Source: Galbibacter pacificus
GTDB taxonomy: Bacteria; Bacteroidota; Bacteroidia; Flavobacteriales; Flavobacteriaceae
Direction: 5' to 3'
DNA length: 64,000 bases
NCBI RefSeq assembly: GCF_029603165.1
Contig: NZ_JAQSVC010000002.1
Location: forward strand, 496,001-560,000
The notes below the pieces were generated by a model. It made no database searches and was not told where the DNA came from. It saw only the letters and a list, made by a program, of their open reading frames with translations. A program made the translations under genes and the position numbers. Positions 18,877 to 26,631 of the stretch are shown piece after piece; the first letter of the stretch is position 1, and each line of letters begins with the position of its first letter.

Positions 18877-19058
18877 ACGCCTTTTCCTTTAAACCTCTCT
18901 CAGTCCGTCAATATTAAGCTAAAAGCTTGTCGCACCCGGCACATACACCTTTATAAAAGTTTTAAACGTATTTTGGAATTCATACGCCTATGTCAGTTTA
19001 GAAAAAAACCTTGTTTATCTTGAAGAAAAGAGGATTTTACAAACCCTCTCTTTTTTGT
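18877..19058 (+). ncRNA. Candidate structured RNA, 6S-like layout
   Basis: A gene-free stretch begins after TACTTTAG (18863-18870, one mismatch to TAnnTTTG). AAACCTCT near 18891-18898 can pair with AGAGGATTT (19030-19038, one bulge), closing the whole element. Inside lie AAGCT (18916-18920) / AGCTT (18924-18928) and CGTAT (18967-18971) / ATACG (18982-18986). AGAGG (19030-19034) / CCTCT (19044-19048) followed by TTTTTT forms an alternative terminator hairpin at the 3' end. A long closing stem shared with a terminator is reminiscent of 6S RNA. No coding potential is apparent. This is a structural guess without covariation. Confidence 0.3.
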
Positions 19059-19099
19059 TTTTTCAATACCATGCATAAATCGGTGTCCGACGGGGTTCC

Positions 19100-19205
19100 G
19101 AATATGTCCAGATACGTTAGTGGACGTATCCCGAGCAGTATATTACCTATACAGATGGTTATTCTACGTATGCGGTTAAGCCCGTAACGTATCTACCGGG
19201 CTTTT
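19100..19205 (+). ncRNA. Candidate structured RNA with competing helices
   Basis: GATACGT (19111-19117) / ACGTATC (19124-19130) form a 7-bp hairpin. AAGCCCG (19178-19184) / CGGGCTT (19197-19203) form a second hairpin whose 12-base loop holds TAACGTATCT (19185-19194). That loop is a perfect 10-base complement of AGATACGTTA (19110-19119), so the two hairpins can form a kissing/pseudoknot contact or switch between alternative pairings. A strong terminator follows at 19213. No plus-strand gene is downstream for over 4 kb, so a cis-regulatory role is unlikely on that strand. Confidence 0.3.
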
Positions 19206-19212
19206 GAGCCTC

Positions 19213-19246
19213 AAAAAAAAGCTGCCCAAACGGGCAGCTTTTTTTT
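19213..19246. terminator. Strong bidirectional terminator
   Basis: A perfect 15-bp stem: an A-run plus GCTGCCC (19213-19227), loop AAAC, then GGGCAGC plus a T-run (19232-19246). The symmetric A/T flanks make it usable in both directions: it can end the minus-strand AraC-fragment operon and any plus-strand RNA from the gene-free stretch. Confidence 0.85.
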
Positions 19247-19331
19247 CATTAAATGTACAGCTACTATAAACAAGATATTTTGTACATAACTGCTAACTAA
19301 TTTATATGTTCAAATTTAATTTTTGTTTTTC

Positions 19332-19748
19332 CTATAAACATACATCCATCAAACAATAACATACAACATTCAAACATTTTCTAAAACCCTGTGGCGTTAT
19401 ACGGGCATGTTTCTTGAAAAAATTGCTGAAATGTGTAGCTTCTTTAAAGCCCAGGGCATATGCAATCTCGGCAATGTTCCAATGTTTTTCTTTTAATAGG
19501 TATTTGGCTTCTTTTAAAACCTTTTCTTTTATTAATTGACTGGTTGTTTTTTGTGCCGTCTGTTTTAATACGCGGTTTAAATGGTTTACATGGATGTTTA
19601 GTTGTTTTGCAAAATCGCCAGGAGTTCTTAACCGAGGGCTGTTTTTAAGCTCCTTGTTAGAAAACTCATTGTTTAAAAGGACAAAAAAGGCATTCGAAAT
19701 ACGCTGGTTTGCTATGCTTGTGACTGTATGGTGATTACTGCCCTTCAT
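19332..19748 (-). CDS. N-terminally truncated AraC-type regulator
   Basis: A 138-residue protein that contains essentially only the AraC DNA-binding region: FAKQLNIHVNHLNRVLKQ (first HTH) and WNIAEIAYALGFKEATHFSNFFKK (second HTH), preceded by about 45 linker-like residues. Family members in this group usually have about 290 residues with an N-terminal cupin effector domain, which is missing. The C-terminus runs on past the usual end (CLNVVCYCLMDVCL). The ATG touches the flavodoxin stop directly (TAGATG), so it is the last gene of the cluster operon. It may be a remnant or a constitutive DNA-binding fragment. Confidence 0.7.
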   Translation of the reverse strand: MKGSNHHTVTSIANQRISNAFFVLLNNEFSNKELKNSPRLRTPGDFAKQLNIHVNHLNRVLKQTAQKTTSQLIKEKVLKEAKYLLKEKHWNIAEIAYALGFKEATHFSNFFKKHARITPQGFRKCLNVVCYCLMDVCL

Positions 19749-20354
19749 CTAGTATAACTTTAGCTGCCGTAGCCATTTTATAACTTCTTCTTCGACTTTT
19801 GTTTTCTTGGCGCCCTCCATTACAAAATAAATGCCGTCCCTTTCAATCCCCCCTTTGGTCGAAAACCCTTTTAAGATTGTTGCATTTGGGCACATGCTGT
19901 GTACAGTTTCAAAACTATTGCCAACGCCATAACCGGCATTGGTATTGAAAGGAATTACGGTTTTACCACTCATATCATATTGATGTAAAAAACTCTTTAT
20001 TGACGGTGGTAGCTGCATGCCCCACGTAGGAAATCCTACAAATACAGTGTTGTATGCGTTAAAATTGTCTATTTGCGTTTTTAATGGCGGCTGGTAACCC
20101 GATTGGTTTTCTTCTGCTACTTGTGCCACTATGGCTTTATAGTCTTCTGGGTAAGGTTTTTCCAGTTCAATGGCCACCAGCTCCCCTCCTACTTTTTTTT
20201 GAATGATTTCTGCCAGTGCCTTGGTATTGTTGGTACGCGAGAGGTAAACAATTAAAGTGTTTTCTTTTTTTGATTCTTGGGCATTACAACTACAATAAAA
20301 CACAGGAGTGATTATTATTAGTAAAAGAAAATATATTTTGAATGTTTTATTCAT
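19749..20354 (-). CDS. Exported flavodoxin-like lipoprotein
   Basis: A 201-residue flavodoxin with a lipobox (ITPVFYCSC), so it faces the periplasm rather than the cytoplasm. The FMN phosphate loop is VYLSRTNNTKALAEII, followed by GFPTWGMQLPPSIKSFL and PFNTNAGYGVGNSF. Start set at the ATG at 20354, since the upstream 17 residues are not signal-like and overlap the preceding gene; even so it overlaps the cupin-SnoaL stop by eight bases, indicating translational coupling. Its role with the neighbouring aldo/keto reductase and cupins is probably redox, but the partner is unknown. Confidence 0.83.
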   Translation of the reverse strand: MNKTFKIYFLLLIIITPVFYCSCNAQESKKENTLIVYLSRTNNTKALAEIIQKKVGGELVAIELEKPYPEDYKAIVAQVAEENQSGYQPPLKTQIDNFNAYNTVFVGFPTWGMQLPPSIKSFLHQYDMSGKTVIPFNTNAGYGVGNSFETVHSMCPNATILKGFSTKGGIERDGIYFVMEGAKKTKVEEEVIKWLRQLKLY

Positions 20355-21180
20355 TATTTGTAAGTAGTTTAACAAAAGATAAATTGGCCAATTTCCAGCT
20401 GCCATTTTGCTTTTTATAAACCTCGGTTACCATAAAAGGATTGGTTACTTCGTTACCCCCTACTTCTGCCAACAGGGTAATGCGGTTTAAAAGAATTGCC
20501 GTATCTCCTATTACATCCACGTTTACTTCATGGATGTCTGCCTTTTTATACCATATACCGCCACTTTCTATAATGGCAAGTTCTCTATCTGTTCCCCAAG
20601 CGCCTCCCATGTGTACAAATTGTGCGTCTTTATGGAAAAGTTTGGTTAATTCCTTTACATTTTTATCGGCCATCCATTGCCATTTCTTTTTAGAAAGTTC
20701 TTTGATTTCTTCTCTGGTAACCGAGGCAACATTTATATTTTGATACGTTTCTTCGGAAATACTTTTCAACCATTGTGTAGGTTGATTGGCCGTTACAGCC
20801 AAATATGCAAAAGATGTGGTTGGGGTTGACGCATGCCAGTGTTCTACCCCTGGACCGCAATTAATTACATCGCCTTGTTTTACTATTTGCACTGGTTTGT
20901 TTCGCTCCTGATAATATCCGGTTCCTTCGGTAATTAACAACTGTTGTCCGCCCGGATGCACATGCCAGTCCAATTTGGCATTGGGCGCAAAAGTAGCAAC
21001 AACTACATTGTAGTTATGGGTATTGTTGGCACTGCTTATATGATTGAGCCATACATCTCCCGTATGGTGCACATTGGGGGCTTTTTCTCCTTTTGAAAAA
21101 ATAGGGGTTTCTTGAGCTCTTATTTGAGTGGTTGAAGCAATACACATTGCTATTAATAATAAATGTTTCATCTTTTTCAA
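20347..21180 (-). CDS. Exported cupin fused to a SnoaL/DUF4440-like domain
   Basis: A 277-residue protein with a signal peptide (LLLIAMCIASTTQIRAQ). Residues about 35-155 are a single cupin with metal-ligand motif LDWHVHPGGQQ and later HWHAS, very close to the cupin type annotated as (R)-mandelonitrile lyase-like. Residues about 160-277 form a SnoaL/NTF2-like domain (WQWMADKNVKELTKLFHKDAQFVHMGG ... WKLANLSF in shorter words). It is a paralogue of the cupin at 22188-22664: both end the cupin with a WLKS(I/V) segment. The combination in one secreted chain is unusual. Confidence 0.8.
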   Translation of the reverse strand: MKKMKHLLLIAMCIASTTQIRAQETPIFSKGEKAPNVHHTGDVWLNHISSANNTHNYNVVVATFAPNAKLDWHVHPGGQQLLITEGTGYYQERNKPVQIVKQGDVINCGPGVEHWHASTPTTSFAYLAVTANQPTQWLKSISEETYQNINVASVTREEIKELSKKKWQWMADKNVKELTKLFHKDAQFVHMGGAWGTDRELAIIESGGIWYKKADIHEVNVDVIGDTAILLNRITLLAEVGGNEVTNPFMVTEVYKKQNGSWKLANLSFVKLLTNNE

Positions 21181-21191
21181 TTGTTAGTTAA

Positions 21192-22187
<996 letters not shown>

Positions 22188-22664
22188 TTATTTATTGCCA
22201 GTTGCATATTCTTCATCGGTAACAGATTTCAACCATTTCGTGGGCCCTTTTTCCCTTCCTGTAATGGCTATCTGTACAAACTCATTTTCTGCACTTGCAC
22301 CGTGCCAATGCGGAATATTGGCAGGACATTTTACAACATCTCCTTTGCGTAATATTCGTTTGGGGCTTCCTTTTTCCTGATAATACCCAACACCTCCGGT
22401 TGCCAACAAAATTTGTCCACTTGGATGCATGTGCCAATTAGATCGGGCACCGAGTTCAAAAGTTACATTTCCAACACTGTTTTTATTAATGCTATCTGCT
22501 ATTATCAAGCCTGTTAAATAAGCAGTCCCGACAAAGTTGCTATTGTTTATTTTTTCTCCTTTTGGATAGAGCGATAATGTGTTTTTTGAATTTTTATTTT
22601 TTGTATCCGTACAGGATGTTAACCCTATTAAAAAACTTATAATTAAAACGAATTGGACTTTCAT
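22188..22664 (-). CDS. Cupin lipoprotein, mandelonitrile-lyase-like
   Basis: A 158-residue lipoprotein (lipobox ISFLIGLTSC) with one cupin domain: NWHMHPSGQ metal motif, GGVGYYQE, GDVVKCPANIPHWHGAS and the C-terminal WLKSVTDEEYA. This matches small cupins related to the Mn-dependent (R)-hydroxynitrile lyases of Granulicella. Hydroxynitrile lyase activity is not implied; most members are uncharacterised. It is the second gene of the operon after the CMD-like gene. Confidence 0.83.
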   Translation of the reverse strand: MKVQFVLIISFLIGLTSCTDTKNKNSKNTLSLYPKGEKINNSNFVGTAYLTGLIIADSINKNSVGNVTFELGARSNWHMHPSGQILLATGGVGYYQEKGSPKRILRKGDVVKCPANIPHWHGASAENEFVQIAITGREKGPTKWLKSVTDEEYATGNK

Positions 22665-22715
22665 GGTTCTATAATTTTTGGGTTGCTGATGAATGGCAAT
22701 AAACCCGTTTACTGC

Positions 22716-23453
22716 TTATTTTTTTGATTGTAATAATTCATTCAATACAGTTTGGGCATCATTTCCTTCTTGCTTTCCAACACGATGCTTAATTATTTTA
22801 GTAAAATCATGAAGCTGAGCTTCTGTCCAGCCTTGTATCAAACAGATATTCATATGCGAGCGCAGCATGGGCTCGGCCTTTTGTATACTTGCAATAACAG
22901 AGATGGTTACCAATTCCCTTTCTTTATAGGTAAGCACATCACGCTCAAAAATATCGGCAAACAAATGTTCTTTTAAAAATACTTCGATTTCTGGAGAAAA
23001 CTGGGCATATCCCTTTTTTGGCCCATCCAGTTTTGTGCCCACCAATTTGTAAAGGTTTGCTTTTCCCCTGTCGTATTTAGCTCGTTCATCTTTTATTGGG
23101 GATGCTTTCGGCCCCCATATATCTTTAATCCCTTTTGCCTTTCTGTCGTCAAGCACGGTAATAAAAGTTTGAAGGCCTCTTATGCTACGCGGAAATCCAC
23201 AATATGTATATAAATACACAATGGCCTCCTTTAGCTCATTTACGGTCCATCCATTATCAAGTCCATCATTTAGAGCGCTTTTTAGTTTTTTTAAGTTGCC
23301 ATTGGCCGTGTAGGATGCTACCAATATCAACGATTTATCTTTTTCGGTAAGTGTTTCTTGAAACCACGTTCCTTCTGAAGCATTTACAGGGTTTATAACC
23401 CCTACTGTAAAAAATAAAAAAGAAAAGGCTGAGAAAACTATAGGTATGTGCAT
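22716..23453 (-). CDS. Exported carboxymuconolactone decarboxylase-like protein
   Basis: A 245-residue protein with a signal peptide (IVFSAFSFLFFTVGVINPVNA) and two tandem AhpD/CMD-like helical domains (residues about 35-110, LKEAIVYLYTYCGFPRSI; and 150-230, LVTISVIASIQKAEPMLRSHM...GWTEAQLHDF). The AhpD CXXC pair is absent; each domain keeps at most a single Cys, so peroxidase-type chemistry is not expected. First gene of the minus-strand cluster, divergent from the AraC regulator at 23635. Confidence 0.83.
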   Translation of the reverse strand: MHIPIVFSAFSFLFFTVGVINPVNASEGTWFQETLTEKDKSLILVASYTANGNLKKLKSALNDGLDNGWTVNELKEAIVYLYTYCGFPRSIRGLQTFITVLDDRKAKGIKDIWGPKASPIKDERAKYDRGKANLYKLVGTKLDGPKKGYAQFSPEIEVFLKEHLFADIFERDVLTYKERELVTISVIASIQKAEPMLRSHMNICLIQGWTEAQLHDFTKIIKHRVGKQEGNDAQTVLNELLQSKK

Positions 23454-23535
23454 GATTTATTTAATTTATGTTTGTACTTTAAAACTAATTCTTAGTACTT
23501 GTTACAAATATCCGAAGTCATGAAGGCTATTCATG

Positions 23536-23563
23536 TATACCAATTACTGTTATACTAATACAG
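23536..23563. promoter_or_regulatory. Tandem near-repeat, candidate AraC binding site
   Basis: TATACCAATTACTG (23536-23549) and TATACTAATACAG (23551-23563) are near-identical direct repeats 15 bases apart in the 181-base divergent region between the CMD-like gene and the AraC regulator. AraC proteins typically bind direct repeats; the spacing is short, so this is only suggestive. Confidence 0.3.
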
Positions 23564-23579
23564 ATTACTTTTTAAGGTA

Positions 23580-23587
23580 TATATTTG
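23580..23587 (+). promoter_or_regulatory. Candidate -7 element for the AraC gene
   Basis: TATATTTG matches TAnnTTTG, 47 bases upstream of the ATG at 23635, directly after the tandem near-repeat. Confidence 0.4.
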
Positions 23588-23634
23588 ATTTTTAATGAAT
23601 AACAAGTATTATATTTAAAAAAAATTACAAAAAA

Positions 23635-24528
23635 ATGGACGGTATTATCACTTTCGACACCATAAAACAATACTGCGATTTTAACAATAACGAAGCACTG
23701 CATCCGCTTGTGGGTATTATTGACCTATCGAAAGCTAAACCGAGACAATTTACCCGTTTTCGTTATAATTTTTATGTAATTTTCTTCAAGGAAATAAAAT
23801 GTGGCGATCTTCGCTATGGCTGCAATTATTACGATTATGAAGAGGGAACACTTGTTTTTCTTGCCCCTGGACAGGTAATTGGCGAAAACAAAGCCGAGTA
23901 TTACCAACCTAAAGGAATTGCTTTGGTTTTCCATCCCGATTTTATTCTTGGAACCGCCCTTGGGCAGCATATACAGGAATATACATTTTTTAATTATGAA
24001 GTAAGCGAGGCTTTGCATCTTTCGGTGCCCGAAAGAGACATGATTAAAGATATATTTACAAAAATCAACCATGAATTGAAGCAACTTATAGACAAACATA
24101 CCAAGAGTCTGGTTATTTCTAATATAGAATTATTCTTAAATTATTGTGTGCGGTTTTACGACAGGCAGTTTATTACCCGAACCAATGCAAACCAAGATAT
24201 TATAGTCCGTTTTGAAAAGTTACTTAATGATTATTTCCATTCGGAGAAGCCTGAAAAGCTGGGATTGCCGTCTGTAGCTTATTGTGCTGAACAACTATTT
24301 ATTTCTCCTAATTATTTGGGGGATATGATTAAAAAAGAAACAGGTAAGTCACCGCAGGAGCATATTCAATTAAAGCTAATTAGTATTGCTAAGGAGCGTA
24401 TTTTCGATCCATCTAAAAGTATTTCTGAAATAGCCTACGAACTTGGTTTTAAGTACCCGCAACACTTTAGTAAAATGTTTAAGAAAATTACAGGGGCTTC
24501 ACCTAATGATTACCGGTTGATGAATTGA
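23635..24528 (+). CDS. AraC-family transcriptional regulator
   Basis: A 297-residue regulator of usual length. Residues about 30-160 form a cupin-like effector-sensing domain (GTLVFLAPGQVIGE). Residues about 200-297 contain the two HTH motifs (AEQLFISPNYLGDMIKKETGKS and ISEIAYELGFKYPQHFSKMFKK) and the closing GASPNDYR. It is divergent from the cupin/AKR/CMD operon and is the likely controller of it. A degenerate copy of its 3' end is found at 26351-26453. Confidence 0.92.
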   Translation: MDGIITFDTIKQYCDFNNNEALHPLVGIIDLSKAKPRQFTRFRYNFYVIFFKEIKCGDLRYGCNYYDYEEGTLVFLAPGQVIGENKAEYYQPKGIALVFHPDFILGTALGQHIQEYTFFNYEVSEALHLSVPERDMIKDIFTKINHELKQLIDKHTKSLVISNIELFLNYCVRFYDRQFITRTNANQDIIVRFEKLLNDYFHSEKPEKLGLPSVAYCAEQLFISPNYLGDMIKKETGKSPQEHIQLKLISIAKERIFDPSKSISEIAYELGFKYPQHFSKMFKKITGASPNDYRLMN

Positions 24529-24567
24529 ATATTCTAGAAATTGCCTCCCCATTTTTAAAACACTAGC

Positions 24568-26250
24568 CTAGTTATTATTGAAAGACCAATTATAAGTAGT
24601 CTTTAGATCATTTATTTTCTCGGTGGTGGTACTATTTATGGTATTAGAACCAGGGTTGTTGTTAAAATCTATATAACCATCAAAAATTGAATTTAAAACT
24701 GCTCGGTCATAAATTAGGGATATTAATTCATCAAGTTGAGTGTCGTTAAATTGATTTCCGCCAATATGAAGATCAAAAATTTTAGGATTATTGGTGATAT
24801 CTAACGCTGTAAGATTATTATTCTCAATAATTAAACGGTCTATCTCTGGATTTTTAGATAAATCTATGTCATTTAAAAGATTGCTGTCTATATATAGGTT
24901 TTTTAATTTAACATTTAGCGATAAATCAATAGCAGCTATTTGATTTCCATATAAATCAATACGTATAAGCCCCGTATTCTTTGAAACATCAATACCGGTA
25001 AGTAAATTTCTCCCAATGTTTATTTCTTCTAAACTTGTGTTTTTTGAAATATCTAACTCTTTTAATTTATTATCAGATAGATCGATTCTTTTTAAGCTTA
25101 AATTTTTTGATAGGTCTAAAGTGTTTAATTGATTTTCGCGAGCTAATAATACTTTTAAGTTTGTATTATTAGAAATGTTTAAACTGGAAATAGAATTTCC
25201 GGTTACCCATAAAAACTCTAAATCTAAATTTTTAGAAACATCAATATCAGCTAATTGATTATACCTTAGGAATACATTTTTTAATTTAAGATTGTTCTCA
25301 AAGTTCAAATTGGTTATTTGATTGTATCCTAACGATAATTGTTCTAGAGCAGGATTCTTCGAGGTATTTAAGGTTGTAAGTTTGCCGGCATAAAATTCAC
25401 AATAATTAAGCAAGCTTAACTTACTTATATCTGCCGAAATTAAATTACTTTGATAATCGTTTTGCCCGTCATTGCAATTAAATCTTAATTCTTGTATGGC
25501 TTCTAGCGGCCCACTTATTTTTATGGTATAAACCCCCTTAGTTGTATAGGTATGGTTTTGTTCACTATCTTCTGTAGTATTGCTTATTACAGAAAAATAA
25601 TCATCAGTAGTTCCATCTCCCCAATCTATTTTAAAATTTGAATTTGCAATTGATTTTATAACAATAGTCTTTGTCGTGGTTATGATTGATTCATCAACAA
25701 TCAGGCTGAAAAAATCTGTAGCTTCAGGGAAGTCTATATCTAACTTTTCATATCCAAAATCTGCCTCAGTATACCCCTCCGTACTTATATTTTCTGTAGA
25801 TGTAATAGTCAGTTTTTCTTCTTTTACATTAAAACTAAATGGCAATGTATTTTGAGCTGATTTAGACAAAGCCGAATTTGCCTTGGGAGTCATGGCAATT
25901 ACTATATTATCGGCATTAATCAAGATAAATTCAGTTAAGTTGTAACTTCCTGATTTAAGTATTATTTCTTCGGTTATATATTTTTCCCCTTGCTCAAAAA
26001 CTTCAACTTTTTCCCTTGTAAAAACTGCGTCGCCGTTAGCATCGTTAATGCTGATCAATGCAAAGAAAGTATCGGGGCTGCTTGTTGCTTTTTTTGATTC
26101 ATTTTTTTGATTGAAAGTTGTAAAGTCAATTTGAAATACTTGCCTCCCTTCTACTTTTGTAGTTATTTTAGGCGTATTAATTTCTTCGTTGTCCTTATTA
26201 CATGAAATAGTAACGATGGCTGTAAATAGTAGGTAGAAAAAGATTCTCAT
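24568..26250 (-). CDS. Leucine-rich-repeat lipoprotein with PKD-like domain
   Basis: A 560-residue surface-type lipoprotein (lipobox FTAIVTISC). Residues about 45-190 are beta-rich, residues about 200-255 look like a degenerate PKD domain (FKIDWGDGTTDDYF ... HTYTTKGVYTIKISG), and from about residue 290 there are ten back-to-back 21-residue leucine-rich repeats of the form xLxxLDLSKNxxLxxIxLxxN. The regular unit length suggests recent expansion or strong constraint. LRR proteins of this kind usually mediate adhesion or protein binding. The gene converges on the AraC gene and sits between it and an AraC remnant, in AT-rich DNA. Confidence 0.85.
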   Translation of the reverse strand: MRIFFYLLFTAIVTISCNKDNEEINTPKITTKVEGRQVFQIDFTTFNQKNESKKATSSPDTFFALISINDANGDAVFTREKVEVFEQGEKYITEEIILKSGSYNLTEFILINADNIVIAMTPKANSALSKSAQNTLPFSFNVKEEKLTITSTENISTEGYTEADFGYEKLDIDFPEATDFFSLIVDESIITTTKTIVIKSIANSNFKIDWGDGTTDDYFSVISNTTEDSEQNHTYTTKGVYTIKISGPLEAIQELRFNCNDGQNDYQSNLISADISKLSLLNYCEFYAGKLTTLNTSKNPALEQLSLGYNQITNLNFENNLKLKNVFLRYNQLADIDVSKNLDLEFLWVTGNSISSLNISNNTNLKVLLARENQLNTLDLSKNLSLKRIDLSDNKLKELDISKNTSLEEINIGRNLLTGIDVSKNTGLIRIDLYGNQIAAIDLSLNVKLKNLYIDSNLLNDIDLSKNPEIDRLIIENNNLTALDITNNPKIFDLHIGGNQFNDTQLDELISLIYDRAVLNSIFDGYIDFNNNPGSNTINSTTTEKINDLKTTYNWSFNNN

Positions 26251-26607
26251 AGTTAGTTGGTTGAAAAGTAATTTATTGTTTAGGCTATGTGAATATACTA
26301 TAAATAATTATATATTTTCAATATGTTCTTTTTTTTAGTGTGAAACATTTTTGAAATAGCATCCAAACTCGGTTTTAAGTACCCGTAATATTTTAGCCGC
26401 ATGTATATAAAAGTGCCGGATACAGCCCAAAAGAGCACCGGTTGATGAATTGATTTTTAATTGTCCCTCCCTAATTACTTATTTGAAGCAATATGTATTG
26501 ACTATTTAGCCAATAACATTTCTTTTTTTCAACAATTACCCATTGCCCATCTTTTTAACTAATAAAATTACAAACCATACTTGCTTCCCTTTTACCACTT
26601 AAAATCG
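26251..26607. other. Intergenic stretch with AraC remnant
   Basis: The 381 bases between the divergent LRR and uvrA genes hold the AraC fragment (26351-26453) and the uvrA promoter; otherwise only AT-rich sequence without convincing structure or ORF is seen. Confidence 0.5.
26351..26453 (+). pseudogene. Degenerate duplicate of the AraC gene 3' end
   Basis: About 100 bases align with the end of the AraC gene at 23635-24528: EIAYELGFKYPQHFSKMF there corresponds to EIASKLGFKYP-stop-YFSRMY here, and both end with the same ACCGGTTGATGAATTGA. TTTTAAGTACCCG is identical in both. An in-frame TAA and changed residues show that it is dead. It flanks the LRR lipoprotein gene on the side opposite the intact AraC gene. 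Confidence 0.8.
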
Positions 26608-26615
26608 TAACTTTG
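26608..26615 (+). promoter_or_regulatory. Candidate -7 element for uvrA
   Basis: TAACTTTG matches TAnnTTTG and ends 16 bases before the uvrA ATG, implying a very short leader. TTGC at 26581-26584 could be a -33 element at slightly long spacing. Confidence 0.45.
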
Positions 26616-26631
26616 TGGTTTTGCATTTTGT

